A stretch of 64,000 nt of DNA, taken from positions 47,195,570-47,259,569 of the forward strand of contig OX579634.1 of the NCBI GenBank assembly GCA_951230915.1, in the 5' to 3' direction. The position numbers and the translations under genes were made by a program. The notes below the pieces were generated by a model. That model saw only the letters and a list, made by a program, of their open reading frames with translations, was not told the origin of the DNA and did no database searches. Source of the stretch: Antitrichia curtipendula. Taxonomy: Eukaryota; Streptophyta; Bryopsida; Hypnales; Leucodontaceae. Shown here piece after piece: positions 1-12,589 of the stretch. Position 1 is the stretch's first letter. Every line of letters starts with the position of its first letter.

Positions 1-516
1 TTTGCAAAACTGAAATTTCTGTGAATTTTGGGAGCCAAAAAGTGTTCCTAACCAATTCCCAATCACTAGAGTCTTCCAATTCCGATCACTCAAGAACTAG
101 CTTCCTACTATCTATTTTCTTGTTATTTTTTGCATACTTTAGGACATGTGTCATGATCTTACTAGTCCCAAAGTTAAAAAAAGAGTAAAAAACACATTAC
201 AAGTCTTGATTGGAAATAGGGGCACTACCGGTTGGGAATTGGTCCTTGGTTGGAAATGGGTGGTTTGACCTTAATCCCTTAAAGCCATGGCATCCACTCT
301 CTGAAGTATAAATGTCATCTATAGTTTTTAGAGGAATTATAGGAAACAAAGGAAGTGCATTCAAGTGTGGTCACTCAATGATTCATGATTTTTGTGCAAA
401 GTTTTAAATCCAAATTCATGTAAGTTTGGAGAAGAAAACAAAAAATACAAAAACAAGGATCTTAAATCCAAAATATCCTCAAATCTCACTTAAGTTTGCC
501 CCCAAAGTTCCGAATC
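1..516. other. Gene-free AT-rich spacer
   Basis: No reading frame with recognisable protein content and no structured repeat that I can define. Short ORFs are random in an AT-rich background. Confidence 0.5.
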
Positions 517-902
517 TAAGGTAGGGACACCCAAATGCGCTAGGTACCTAAAAACATCACTTGATCAAATGATGCTCTGATTATGTAAATATCCTAAATC
601 AACATGTACCTATTGCTCAAGAAATGATTTTAGAACATCTTCTAAAAAAACTTTGACCTGTTATAATTTTTGTATACGGTATTCAAATGATGTTTTGTAT
701 ACAATTAAACCAAAATCTCCTTTCATTTACCAATAAGGATATAACAAATTTAATTAGTCTTATACTAGAAACTAATTATGCATAGTAGAAAAAATCTCCT
801 TTCATTTTTGCCAATAAGAATATATTAAAATTTGATCAATGTTACATTAGAAACTATTTATGCATAGTAGAAAAACTGTCAGGTTTTGGTGCCCCTACCT
901 TA
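517..902. mobile_element. TA-flanked foldback MITE
   Basis: The left end reads TAAGGTAGGGACACCCAAA and the right end, reverse-complemented, TAAGGTAGGGGCACCAAAA, so about 19 bp of terminal inverted repeat including a TA at each edge. There is no coding capacity. Inside, a unit of about 79 bp starting AAAATCTCC is tandemly duplicated (712-790 and 791-875). TA target and short inverted ends suggest a Stowaway/mariner-type MITE (inference). Related ends and internal sequence recur near 910-1110, 2440-2660, 20560-20850 and 57110-57310. Confidence 0.7.
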
Positions 903-1330
903 CATTCCTCTCACTCTTATGGTGGGTACACCTAAAATTGCACCTTGCCTAAAACCACCATCATCACTATAGTGTACATCTCCAAAATCAGTATGTAGGT
1001 ATGTTGAAGAAACGATTTTAGAACATCTACCGAAAAAGCCTTTGACCCTTCTTAACTTTTGCATATCGGTATCCAAATGTTATATTCTTTGGTGCGTTGA
1101 AACGGCTAATATTTTTGCTCAGCTGGAGGTGCTGAAGATGGTAAATTTGAACAATACCTAGATTTCTAACAGCACTAAAATGAATGTACCGAAATCCATG
1201 ACATATCCTAGACTTACCCTCTCCACTGCTCCTCCCCTCGCACAGCCCGATTTGCACCCCGCAAGTGTTTCAAGCCACCGAGCGACAAATTGTTGCTCGC
1301 ATGTAAGAAATCGCAGAATAGGTTTGCGCC
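903..1330. repeat. Degenerate relative of the 517-902 MITE plus OXA1 upstream region
   Basis: Between about 914 and 1110 the sequence repeats motifs of the neighbouring element (GGTGGGTACACC; 'fails to ATTTTAGAACATCT' block; CTTTGACCCTT; GCATATCGGTATCCAAATG). The rest, 1110-1330, is less AT-rich and probably holds the promoter and 5' UTR of the OXA1 gene. I see no clear TATA box. Confidence 0.4.
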
Positions 1331-4300
1331 ATGGCTGCCTTGGTGCGGCGTCTGCCCCGCAACAGCACCACCACCACCCGTTTCCTGCGAGCCAGGTCAG
1401 TGTCTGCTCTTCTCATTCTGTCATCGTCCTTCGTTTTTCACGTCTCTTACTTCTCTCCCTGCTGGCGCTCATCTTCAGAACCATGACTCTCCGCCTGCTT
1501 GCAGCGGTGCTTCCTGTTTGCCTGCTCAGGACAGGGACAGGGACAGGGAAAGGGAAAGGGACGCGCATTACCGTGACGCAGACCGTGACGCCGCTTCCGC
1601 TACCAGTCGATCGTTCGGAATTCGGGACTGTGTGCCTGTGAATTGGGGCAGCAGTTATGCGATCGGACGAGGGTTTGGATCGGGAGATTTAGGATTTACG
1701 CGCCCCTGGAGTAGTGTGCGGTATGCGAGTACTGAAGCTGCTGTTACGGGGTTGCATTTTGTGGAAGGCGAGACAGGGGATATTGTACAAGCAGGGGTTG
1801 TGGATGGGCAGGTTGTCGCCGATCAGGTGGTGAGTGCGGGAGAGTCGTCGTCATCTTCGTTGGGGGAAGTGGCTGCAGCTGTTGTGGATTGCTCGGCTCC
1901 GACTGCGGCGTTGCAGCATCTCATCGACTTTATTCACACGCAGGGGGGCTTGCCTTGGTAGGTTTAAAGGTTCTACTTGTCAACCTCTTCCTTCTGTTTG
2001 TAGTCCATGTTTTTAACTACTGCCATTAGGTCAATGATTCTTGGCATTTGGAGAGTGGTCAGAGTTTAGGGTTTAGGGTTTAGGGCTGTAGCTTGAACGG
2101 TGCCAATGTGGGATTCGTTTTCCTCGTAATTGGAGTGTTGAAATTGGAGTGTTCATGTAATCAAATTGCGGTTATCATGCATTATCGAGGGAGTTGTCAC
2201 TTTTTGAGCTATGGTTTCATATAGGGTTACCCCTCATGCGTAACCCTGGGTTAAGCACATTCTTTCACCCTCGTTACGATGCCTGGCATTGTAATGTCTA
2301 TTTACAGTGCCTGGCCCTGTCACCAGTGCCATCCCACGAAATAACTTGACCAATTTTCTATTGGAGGTTGGAAACAAACGTGGTTTTCAACCTCACTGGA
2401 GCCCCTTGCTATCTCTTCATATGTGAGTGTTGTGAGGCATAAGGTAGGGACACTCAAAATCGCCAATTTTTGTACCTTGCATAATTCCTATTATTAGAAT
2501 GACCAAATTTGGTATATGTTCTTGTTACCAAATGATAGAGGATATTGGTGCTCCAAAGAATGCCTTGTTTGGATACAGTATGCAAATGTTTTGAAGTTTC
2601 AATGTGTGATTTGTAGATGACCTAAAACCAACACTTGATTAGATGTTTAGGTGGGCTGCGTCCTCCAATCAATGTGTACCCCGTTGTCTAAGATGTTCGG
2701 TGACAATTTGGGGACTCTCTTTCTTATATTGGAGTAATTTGCAGTTCTCTGGTGATTGAGATGGTCGGTGGAATTGTAACGTTTCGCTTAAGTTTCGAAG
2801 AGTGCTCACAGTACTTTTATGAAAGGAAAGTGTATTGGGTGGAGTCTGGGCTGGACTCATAGTTCTGTGATTTTGAGGTTGCAGGTGGTTGTCGATTGCG
2901 GCTACAACAGTTGCAATCAGGATCATGGTGCTGCCTGTCCTTGTGTTTCAAATGAAAGCCACAGCGCGACTGACGGTGAGAGCTTGGCCTTGTTTTCACA
3001 TTTATTTTTACTTATAGTTCGGTATTGCAGATATATTTTAGCGATTGTGGACGTTTATTGGTGCATGTATATGTATGTTTCATGCTTATTAATGCGTCTT
3101 TTTCCTTGTGCAGCTGATGAGACCAGAGCTAGAACTTATCACCAAAAGTATCAAAGAAAGTGTATGTTTGCTTTGTCCTTTATCACTCCTGTATCGTGTA
3201 GTTGTGTTTGTTTGTGTCAAAATATGCCTGAAAGAATTTCATAAACAACGTGACGGCTTGAGAATGGCTAGGTTGCTGAAGCGAAGCAAGGATTTTGTTG
3301 TGCCCTATTAACCTACAAATTTAATCGAGTATTTATTTTGGAGACCTACTCTCTGCCCTACTTGCAGGGTTACGATCCCAAAGTGACTGAAGTAAATCAG
3401 AAACGAATGAAGGATCTTTTTTCAAAGTAATTTCTTATTCCTTTTCCCTAGGTCAAACTCTTGTACTTGATGTTAGTCAAGAGGTCATGAATGAAGGTTT
3501 TTGTTCATACTTGGCTTATCTTCAAAATAAGAGAGATTATGATCAATTTATGCCAGTCTTTTCAGAGGCGATACAATGTAGTCTCGTAAACTATTTCCAT
3601 GCGTGTCATTGTGCAGGCACAAAACAAACCCGTTTATGCCGTTGATGGGAGCATTTGTACAAGCTCCACTTCTCATCAGTTTTTTCTTTGCGGTGAGCAA
3701 TATTTGTTGTTATTTAAATATCGTCTGTGGATTGGCATTAACGAACTTTAGACGCTGTTTTGGAGGGTTTTTCAGGGATTGGATCATGTTTGATGATCGG
3801 ACCAATGTTTTGGCCCTGTGATAGCATGTTGCGGGTTACTGATTTGAATTTTATATGACTGATTGCAGATACGAAATATGGCAGAAAAAGTTCCCTCATT
3901 TAAAGAGGGAGGTGCCTTGTGGTTCACTGATCTGACTACCTCTGATCCCTATTTCATCCTGCCGGTCATGAGTGGCCTTTGCACTCTTGCAACAATAGAG
4001 GTGATCCTTCCTGCCTTTCGTTGTTGTACCTCGTGCTATAGCTTGGACCCTTGTTATGTGTGACCTCATGTGTATGCTGATGATCCTATTTCTATCTCCA
4101 GCTGGGAGCCATGGATGGTATGCAAGGCCAGCCGATGATAGGCAAGATGAAGATGTTCTTTAGAGGATTTGCAGTCCTCATTGTTCCTTTGACAGCCTCG
4201 TTTCCGAAGGTATGGTACCGCCATTGTCTACTCCTTGATATGTTGAAGTATGTGGGTATGATTACGAGCAGTCAAGGTGGTTATCATGGAGTCGATCTGA

Positions 4301-4857
4301 TCAAGCTGTTCAGTTTTATCGTTTGTTGACGTTTGGAATGGACATTACTCTTGTGATGAAGTGACTTCACTGGATGTACTTCCCCATTTTTACAGGCTCA
4401 ACATACTCACGTCCTTCGATTGTAGTTTTGTACATGTGTGTCCAATTATTTGTCTTTTCAGTTTTGACAAGGTTTCCGTTTATGTTGGTTCGCAGGCTCT
4501 CTTCTGTTACTGGCTCACTACAAACATGTGCTCGTTAATCCAGACCTCAGGCAAGAACTTGACACCCTGGATCACACCTGTAACTGCATTTTTTTCTACA
4601 AATTTTGATACGAGTTCTAGTGGAATGTATCGAAATAGCAGTGTTAATGGAGAAGCTACTCATCTCAGACTAATTTGGACAGTCCAAGTTTTAACATTGA
4701 ATCTGTATTGACAGTTCTACGCCAACCGGCTGTTAAGCGGGCTGTTGGCATCCCGGAGACGGCACAGTTGGTAGCACCGGCGACACCTGCGTCTTTGGCT
4801 ACAGCTGTGACCCTGCCCAGCCCCCCCAGAAGAGGAAAGAAGTCGAAGAGATCATAG
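1331..4857 (+). CDS. OXA1: Mitochondrial inner-membrane insertase OXA1
   Basis: Ten exons: 1331-1395, 1505-1957, 2885-2975, 3114-3161, 3368-3426, 3617-3692, 3869-4000, 4102-4209, 4496-4550, 4715-4857, joined in phase to 409 aa. The product belongs to the YidC/Oxa1/Alb3 family, which inserts mitochondrion-encoded and other proteins into the inner membrane. Visible: an Arg-rich, Ser/Thr-rich N-terminal presequence (MAALVRRLPRNSTTTTRF), a low-complexity Asp/Arg stretch in exon 2, then the core: ALQHLIDFIHTQGGLPW, a first membrane segment (LSIAATTVAIRIMVLPVLV), the NPFMPLMGAFVQAPLLISFF segment, a third around PYFILPVMSGLCTLATIE, FRGFAVLIVPLTASFPK and YWLTTNMCSLIQ. The basic tail (RRGKKSKRS) fits the mitoribosome-binding tail of the mitochondrial branch. 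Intron 9 starts with GC (4551) not GT; the join restores the family sequence. Start chosen because it gives the presequence and correct phase into exon 2. Confidence 0.95.
2065..2085. repeat. Interstitial telomere-like repeat (TTTAGGG)x3
   Basis: Three exact copies of the plant telomere heptamer, lying inside intron 2 of the OXA1 gene (1958-2884). Too short to be a relic chromosome end; may be a telo-box type regulatory site in a long first-half intron or a chance telomerase-repair scar. Confidence 0.85.
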
Positions 4858-5453
4858 CTGTTTTTATTATTGTTTATTATTGTTTTTTAATCATAGTGGC
4901 ATCTGCGAGGAGCACGTAACTCCCAAGGCTATGTCTCGATATTTTTTGAAGAATTCCACATAGGTGATGCGATACTTCAGAAAAGTGCTGTTTTTTGCAC
5001 AATTACCAAAGTGAGTCCATTGATTCACAAGTTGAGTTTAGTCAAACTTATGGAGCCAGTCTATTATTGCAAACCCCTACATAGAGTCACTGTGCATTCA
5101 TTTTGACTGAATTATATCCTTCGTTTTGGAGGATATAGATATATTCATATTTTATACAATATGATTTGGCTCCATGTTATAGAACTTCTTACAAACCAAA
5201 TGAGACAAGGGGGTGGATAGAAGATAATTAGCTATGGGGTGATCCAGTGTCCTAATTCTCATTATAAAGTGATATTATTGAAAACTCGTTGGATTTTAGT
5301 TTAGATTTGGTAACACTGTTCCCAACATTGCAGACAAGTTTGTATTTTATTACACTATCCATCAAATGACCTTTAATTTCATGTTAATTACTATTTGTGA
5401 AATAAAGTGTTCTGTTTGAAAATTTTGAAAATTGAAGATGGTGCCAAAGATGT
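4858..5453. other. Spacer and OXA1 3' region
   Basis: Contains the OXA1 3' UTR (T-rich start around 4861-4890) and AT-rich sequence without recognisable genes. Confidence 0.4.
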
Positions 5454-6274
5454 TTAACCCCTAACTGCCTGGGCGACCATATATGGTCGACCTGAAATTT
5501 CAGGCTCATTTTGCAGTGGGCAGTTAAAAACGTTTGACCGTTTAAAAAAAATTTACGGGCAGTTTTGAGGGTTAACTATTGAAAACTTTCATTTTTTACT
5601 GAAAAAGGTTAATATTTGATTTTCTAGAGGTCCTCAACTACATATATGTACCATTAGTGAAGAGTAAAGCTTGCCAATTTTACTTCATTTCTCGGTTTTG
5701 AACAAAGCTCATCAATTTCACTTGATTTGAGATCTAAAAAATTGAACATATTCATTTGCTTTGAAAATGGTCCCAATGGAAAGAGTAAAGTGTTTTCGTG
5801 ATTTTCACCGTCTGAAAATTTAAACATGCAAGTGTTGATTTGGAGTTTTTTGCAATTTCCACTTATCAAACAAAATTGCATTCCAACAATTACAAGGTCG
5901 ACTGTATAATGAGCTTGATAGCTTTTCATGTGAAATTAAGTTTTTTGAAAGTGCATTTTAATGTACTAACAGTATTTGTAGTTGTTCATGTCACCTCCCA
6001 TCCCAAAAAACTTTTATATGCAAATTTCAGCAACATAGTGGGGAGGGACAGCACACTAAAAATAAAATGCATACTTTTCTTTTGTTATAATCTCACAACT
6101 CCTATTGAATTTTATACTCAAAATTGGTAAAAATACTAACAAGCAAGCTCTAGAAACATCTATGCGGTCAGATTTCGAAAAAAATAAATTTTGCTTCATG
6201 GGGGATACTACTCTCCTATGCTCTTTTTTCATAGGAAAAACACCCTTGGAAAGGCTTAGGCACTTAGGGGTTAA
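5454..6274. mobile_element. TTAA-flanked piggyBac-like non-autonomous element
   Basis: The left end is TTAACCCCTAACTGCCTGGG and the right end, reverse-complemented, TTAACCCCTAAGTGCCTAAG, giving about 18 bp of inverted repeat with TTAA at both edges. Directly inside the left end is a perfect palindrome around CGACCATATATGGTCG. TTAA target sites and ends starting CCC are diagnostic of piggyBac elements (established knowledge); no transposase is encoded, so it is a MITE-like derivative. ORFs inside are AT-rich and unconvincing. Confidence 0.75.
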
Positions 6275-6390
6275 TGTCACATCACACAAACTTCTGCCTT
6301 GTTATGGAAGTGTCTTGTGGCCAAATGTTCTCCACGATCCGAAAGTTCTGAAAGCGTTCCAGAATGGTTTGATTTCTGAAAAAGAGTTCA

Positions 6391-6410
6391 GGGTTTAGGG
6401 TTTAGGGTTT
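6391..6410. repeat. Interstitial telomere-like repeat
   Basis: Nearly three copies of GGGTTTA about 115 bp right of the piggyBac-like element. No gene is evident directly beside it. Confidence 0.8.
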
Positions 6411-7239
6411 ACTGACGCTGACTTTACATCACTAGAATCAATGAAGACTATTGCATGTATTGGCCAGGAAAAAAACATACAATTGAACAGAAGTCCTCAC
6501 GTGACCAATTAAAAAGTGCAAAAAAAACACGAAGCCCAATTTGGTCCTCTTGGTCTATTAGGGATTAACTCAGAAGAACTTATGATTGCTGGTATACAAT
6601 TCGCAATGTCCAATAAATCGGGATACAAAAAACGCAATAGCTCGTTTAGAGTGAAACTTAACATGCTATTGTTTCATATACAAGACTTTCAAAGCTACCC
6701 ACACTCCTCGAACAAGTCTAACCCACACTAGCCTCTCCGCAGAAGAAAATTCCTCTGGACTAACTTTGCAACGAAACAGCACCCTTGACCTAATTTATGG
6801 TGCTCCATCAACTCGAGTTCACTCCAATCCCAATTTGGCAATCCAAACCGGCATAGCATGCTCTCATACTTGATTCTCAACCTTCTCAAATAAAACAGTG
6901 GTGCGAAGCAAAAGAGCGAACGGTATCAGGACAATAATCCCGAGTCCAAGAGTTTAGGGTTTTCACCAATTCCCAAACTCCGCTCCCGCGATAGCTAACC
7001 AAGCACGAGACTGGCTTGCATAACTTCAAAACACTCGCCAATGATGCCGTGGTGGTCTCACTTCTTCAAGACTCCCTTCTCAGTAGCCTGTAGAATGTGA
7101 AACTCTGATATACCGCACCTCGTCTACACCAATTGCTCATTTGGAAAATGTGAAGCACGCTATGCTCGCCGCTAATGCTCTGCTACGAAACTCGACTTGA
7201 AATGCAGATGAAGGGGGAGCTGTGAGGCGATTGATTGAT
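6411..7239. other. Gene-free spacer
   Basis: Nothing recognisable on either strand apart from the 3' UTR that must belong to the small gene at 7240-7401. Composition is more balanced than the AT-rich spacers further right. Confidence 0.4.
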
Positions 7240-7401
7240 TCATTTGTGGTCGAGCTGTTTCAAGCGTTCTTCCACCGTGAGAGTCCCGTTGGCGGCCTTG
7301 CTGGCCTTGCGATCTGCAGAGGCCATGAGAATGCCGGCCAGAGTGCCCACGGCGCACACCATAAGCAAGCGCATGGAGCGCTTGTCAGCGGAAGCGGACA
7401 T
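7240..7401 (-). CDS. Small single-pass membrane protein, unrecognised
   Basis: A 53-aa uninterrupted ORF starting MSASADKRSMRLLMVCAVG. It has a short basic N-terminus, one hydrophobic segment (about residues 11-24, LLMVCAVGTLAGIL), then a basic/polar tail ending TVEERLKQLDHK. I chose the internal Met because the context before it (ACG-ATG after a GC-rich leader) looks like a plant start and the 27 in-frame residues upstream look like leader sequence. An AAACCCTAACCCTAAA box lies 84-100 bp upstream of the start, as for other genes of ribosomes and mitochondria here, and local base composition is gene-like. The shape (small, N-terminal basic, one membrane span) would suit a mitochondrial small subunit or other organellar membrane protein, but I do not recognise the family. 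It could be noncoding. Confidence 0.5.
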   Translation of the reverse strand: MSASADKRSMRLLMVCAVGTLAGILMASADRKASKAANGTLTVEERLKQLDHK

Positions 7402-7484
7402 CGTGAACGACGGAGAGGGTTCAGGGTTCCGAGAAAGGACGAGTAGAAACAAGCTAGGGACTGAAGGGAAGGGAAACCCCACGA

Positions 7485-7503
7485 TTTAGGGTTAGGGTTT
7501 TAG
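7485..7503 (-). promoter_or_regulatory. Telo-box upstream of small membrane-protein gene
   Basis: On the minus strand this reads AAACCCTAACCCTAAA, about 85 bp before the chosen start of the 53-aa ORF. Telo-boxes are known promoter elements of plant translation and growth-related genes (established knowledge); function here is inferred from position. Confidence 0.5.
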
Positions 7504-10500
7504 CTTTGCACTCAAAAATTGGCATGCCTTACCATCAATCTATTTTAGTAAAGTGTCACAATTTCATCCGTCTCACAAACTATCACATTTCTATTACATT
7601 TTTTCATCACCCATTTGCTCATATTGAACCCAAATGATTGTCTTGCAATTTTTTCATGGAATCTTATAAGTTGATGAAACCTTTTTGGAACTATTGCATT
7701 GCAATGGGATAAGTTTAAGTTCTTCATTAACCATAGAAAGATTTTGAAACCACATAAGTGGCCAATAGATGACTTTCAAGAATATTGTCGAAATAAAGAA
7801 CGCACTATTGGTCCCAAAATTGGATCATTTTTGGCAAAATACTTTGGTAATAGGTCTCATTCTTCTAGGGTTAAAATAAACATATTTAATTATAAATTCT
7901 TTCTGTAACCAACCCCTACAAATTCTTATTTAAAATTTAAAACGACATCAGTTTATGAGAGACTATGGACACTTTTAAATACACCTACTATCAAAATAGT
8001 TTATTTATATAGTATTTAGAACATGTATGAGAAGAAAGAATCTAAAATATTCTTTTGGCTTCCAACAAGATCCAATAAACAAAATAATAATAATAGAAGC
8101 ATTGCCAATTGTTTGTTTGGATGCAATTGGGTGTAATCAAGTTAAGTTCTTTTTCCTTTAATGCCTAGATCTATTTTTTAAATATTTTTGCACATTTTTA
8201 TTTTTATTTTTTATTTTTGCACAAAAATATTATTTACCTCAATTTCATCAATTTGGGCATACTAGAAGGGTTATTTTTAAAATTCAATCATTACTTTGGA
8301 CAAATGATAAATATTATAATAATGCAATATTATTTAAAAATACTTTGTTTACCATCTAGAATATTGCCTTTGAAGCCTTAGAGCTTTAGACAAGTTCTAA
8401 ATGTGTTATAATTTATAGCTTTCCATAAGGCCATGAACTTCATTTACGCCCATTCTAAATAGAATCAAATGGTTATTTCTCTCTATTCATAACTCCTAAA
8501 TATTTTGAAATTTGAGTTAAAAAAAAGAGATGTTATACTTAAATTTTAGAAATGAACTATAAGGTCAAATTTGAAAAAAAAATTATAGATCTTTGCCAAA
8601 TCAATTTAAAACCATTTACTTTTTAAAAAATTCTAAATTTCTAAATTTTATTTTAGCACTTGAATTTGGGTAAGATAGGCTAAATTCATAAGCCTATTAA
8701 TATGGACACCGTTTTTTTGTTATCATTGGTATGCAAAACATTAATATCTATATATTGAATGGAAAAAAAAAATTAGTCTTTTGACTTATTTATTTATTTA
8801 TATTTTAAATAGTACACATCTTAAAAAACTATCAACAATTTATAACAAATAATGTCTTTGTGCATCCAAATGTATATTAGCACCTTTCCATTACTCAAAT
8901 ACTTGTAATTCTATAAACTATTTATTTCTTTTATCATCATACAATTCAATAAAACAAATATAAAAGCTTAATAAAGGCACACCACTTTGCAAAGTTTTAT
9001 TAGGATCCAATGGTGCAATTTCAAGGTTACAACCACAAGTGGTAACTAAAAAATATCAAATTGAAGGAACTGTCTTAACCCCTCAAAGCCTAAGAAGACA
9101 TGATGTGTCGTCTTCAAATTTTCAATGGTAAATTTTCACTTTTGTTTGAAAATGTGTATAAATTTGAGAGATTTTTTTTTCAATTTAATAAATTCAAAAT
9201 ATACTAAATATGCTTTAGATTTCAATTCAATTTTTGGAAAGATAAGAAAACATTATTCATCTTCTTATCATTTTTCTTTTCTAAAGGCTGCATTTTTTTG
9301 TTTATAAGTTGATCATCTAAAATTGTTATAATCTTAAAATCCTTTGGTCAATACTTTCCACAATTAATTCCATGCATACTAGGCAAAGTAGTCTTTAATT
9401 TTGTACGGTTAAAAATAAAAATCTCATGCACATTCATGTGTAAAAAATATCAAAGTAGGACGACTCATTGACAACCTCTATTGTCAAGAAGTTGTTAAGC
9501 TTTGAGGGAGGTAAAGGTAGCAAAGATGTTATGGCAACTATTGTGGTTTAACTTTTGGCTTGTTTGCAAAAATCTATAATATTCAAAGAGTGCATTTTGA
9601 GACAAATCCAAAAATACAATTTACTCACATCTATGAGTTTTGATGCATTCACTAAGAATTTTTGAGTGTTTTAGCCTAAAAGAATTTCAATTTCTATAAT
9701 TTTTGAAGGACTTATAAGGAATTGCCACTTGGTAATTTTTCTTGCCACTTGGGGAAATTCTACTTTGAAGGGAATGGCATGAAAAATCATCTTTTAAGCT
9801 GTAATCATTTTGTTTTACAAAAAAAATTCAATTTTTTTCATCTCATTTTTTGTTGTTACGATACAATAGTCGAGCATTAATTTGAATTGTAGAAAGAGGC
9901 ATTTTTTGAATGTAAAAAATGATGGTTTGGGATGTTTTATTCTTTTCAACAAGATCATAGTAATACAAGGTGCATAAATCTTTTACAAAATGTAATGAAG
10001 TTATGATTTATATTATGCTAATTTCTAATCCTAGTGTTTATATCATATTAAAAGATGAAAACTAAATTCAACATCCTCCAATTGTATTTTGAAGTTGGAA
10101 TGCCCCCATGGGCACACAAAGAATAAAATATACTTTATATTTTTTAACTTGTAGATCTCACAAATGTTAAGGAATTTGAGTTTGAACCTTTTATATGAAT
10201 CTGAGTTTGAACCTTTTGTATGTATTTTACATAAAGTTAAGATTAAGATCTTACACTATTCTTATATATATTTGTTTTCATTGAAAATTCTTGACACAAA
10301 AATTCCTTTGCATTTTGAGCCCTCCAAATGGTCATTTTAGAGGATAAACTTACTACTACATAATTGCCAAAATTTTAACCCAATTTTTGATTGGAAACCC
10401 TTTTGCAATTTAATCCTTAAAGGGATGGACTAGTGACCATGAAAATCATCCATTTTAGTATTGTGTGAATCCTTGGTTTAAAATAATCCAAAACAGTACT

Positions 10501-11590
10501 CATTGGAAGTCAAATTACTATAGAAGACCTCCCCTTTTCACACAAAATTTGGAGGAAGATGAATAGTTGCACTTTTGTCCCATATAGAAGGATTCTTTGG
10601 CCGAATAACGGCCGCATCATCTTTTATGGGTTAAATTCTTACTCTAAATTCTAAGCTTGGATCAGAATCCTAATCTTCAGTCAAAGATGAAATACCTTGC
10701 AGAACAATTTTCCTGGTACTCATAGCTCCTACAAACTCTCAGATCCTAGATTCTCTTGTGCACTTTTTCCGTGAAACTAGGAGTTCGACTTTTTCAAAAA
10801 TAGGAACTTCTGAGCTCCATGACCGAGTCTGCGTTTCTTCGTTTGTAAGATTTGTTTCGTTGTTTTACTCTAACCTCTCATTGTTGCAGGGGCATCATGG
10901 AACATAGTTTTTTACGTAACACCCCTAAAATTACAGTACGGTAGAGCTGCATTTCTACTCTCGTATTTTAGACAGTGTCAGAATGGGAATCTATGTCTCC
11001 AAACTGGACGAATCTCGAGAACTTGGAAGCATCGTCAACAACCAGCTAACATAGACATTGAGCTCAAGATTTATGATACATTTTTCAACTGCCTTGGTAA
11101 CCGGCAACTGATCGTCAATGCTTCACATGATGTATATTAGATCTAATAAGCAACTCTAAAAAACACAATCAACTATGATGACGGAGGCATGTACTTAGTT
11201 TGTGGCCCATGCAAAATCCTGGTGATTTAAGTTGTGCAAGCAGCGACTTCTTTTCGTAGAACAGAAAACTCCCATACATTGATCCGATCAGGAGTTATGT
11301 CAGCAGGACAGAAGTCTCTATACAGCAATACCAACAGTAGCATAACCATTCTTCCAAAAGATGGCGCAATCACCAAGAAAACATTAGACCAAGACAGGTT
11401 TTGGTAGAAGGTTCAGATATTAAAACACATCTTAACCTTGTGACTTTATCAGTCTTGAATGACAGAAAAATAAAGACGGTGTAATAGTTTTGAAAATACT
11501 CTTATTTTCTGACAAGGAGAATTGCCACCTAACTTCCTCACATTATGATCCGCAACAGATCAATGAACCAACCAGCCAACCGGATTCTAC
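7504..11590. other. Long AT-rich intergenic region
   Basis: About 4 kb with no supported gene. Poly-A/T runs are common. Notable pieces: TTAACCCCTCAAAGCCTAAG at 9076 followed by an imperfect palindrome (GAAGAC...GTCTTC), resembling a piggyBac-type end, with a possible decayed partner near 9495-9515; and a block at about 10407-10460 that recurs inverted at 14412-14461. Confidence 0.5.
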
Positions 11591-12502
11591 TTACACCTTG
11601 TAACCTGTGAGTGTGCCACCCCGGCCGACAATCTCGCCAACACAGAACCATGCGTAGCACTCTCCTGCAAATAATGCGGCAATGCCAACTTCTTCCAACT
11701 TCAAATCATTTCTATTGGTCAACTTCTGCTTCATGAAGTCCACCTCTTTCCAAAAAGCCTCGTACCTCCCGGGTAAACTGCAAACACAGAAGACCAATCA
11801 CTCTGTCAATTACTCTGCCAGCTAAAGAAAATAAAGAAGGAAAATAATTTGATAATATTGCTGTCTGCGTGATCTTGGTCTCGAAACATGCTTTCAACAA
11901 CACCTATGACTGCGAATCCCAAAACGATATACATACATGAAAGCAGATGATCAAGCTAGATAGTCAGATTTACCGCTAGATTAATAGGTCACCCTACGAA
12001 AATGTTAAAGCACAAGATCTTCTACACTAAACCCTGCCCCTACACTGAATCCCATCCCTACGTACCAATATTATCGAGCAAGAGGGGGAGGGAAAGAGAT
12101 ATCCTCAAATGTCCCTGACAATCAAGGATGCACAGGCTAGCTCAACAGGAAAAGGATCGCAATTTCGGTGCATTGGACTGAAAGACTTAAGATCCGGCAT
12201 TCTCAAAGAAAAGAAAACAATTCACGATCCAAGAAAAAAAAAGAATCAAAACTAATTTGAACTGACGGAAGGGCGATTCCAGCGAGGGGATCTGAAACCC
12301 TAGAACACGAAAGAGCGTACCTCGCGAGGCGGGTGTAGAAGAGCTGCTTGGAAAGCTCCTGGCACTTCTGGACGGTCGGGGGGTCCACGACGTGGTGCTT
12401 GTTTTCCTGCAGGAGCTGCTTGTAGTAAGCCGTGCTGCGCTTCGTGGCGATGTCCGTCGCCACGGCCGCTTTGCTCTGCAGCTGGCGCATGAGAGACGCC
12501 AT
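11591..12502 (-). CDS. Mitochondrial ATP synthase subunit g
   Basis: Two exons (12502-12321 and 11777-11591) separated by a 543-bp intron give 122 aa. Exon 1 begins MASLMRQLQSKAAVATDIAT and ends FYTRLA; exon 2 contains LPGRYEAFWKEVDF, then IAALFAGECYAWFCVGEIVG and ends LTGYKV. This is the plant form of F1Fo-ATP synthase subunit g, a peripheral-stalk/dimer-interface protein of the inner membrane. Length is normal for the plant family (about 122 aa). The hydrophobic stretch in exon 2 is the single membrane helix and contains the GxxxG-like spacing AGECYAWFCVG. The split codon AG|T crosses the intron and restores LASLPGRYE. An AAACCCTAA box sits 79 bp upstream. Confidence 0.95.
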
Positions 12503-12580
12503 GTCCGGAACAAAACAAAAACGAACAAACACGCAAACAACAACAACAACAACGAGAGCAGACGGAAGGAGGCTCCGACG

Positions 12581-12589
12581 AAACCCTAA
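12581..12589. promoter_or_regulatory. Telo-box (AAACCCTAA) upstream of ATP synthase subunit g
   Basis: AAACCCTAA on the plus strand, 79 bp before the minus-strand start codon. A run of CAA triplets (12534-12553) separates the box from the start and probably belongs to the 5' UTR. Confidence 0.5.

Noticed and set aside
1180..1961. ORFs in other frames over OXA1 exons 1 and 2
   Set aside because: They read through intron 1 or in the wrong frame; splicing 1395 to 1505 gives a continuous presequence and core.
5654..6398. Several ORFs of 70-97 aa within and beside the TTAA element
   Set aside because: AT-driven amino-acid composition, no start context, inside a non-coding MITE.
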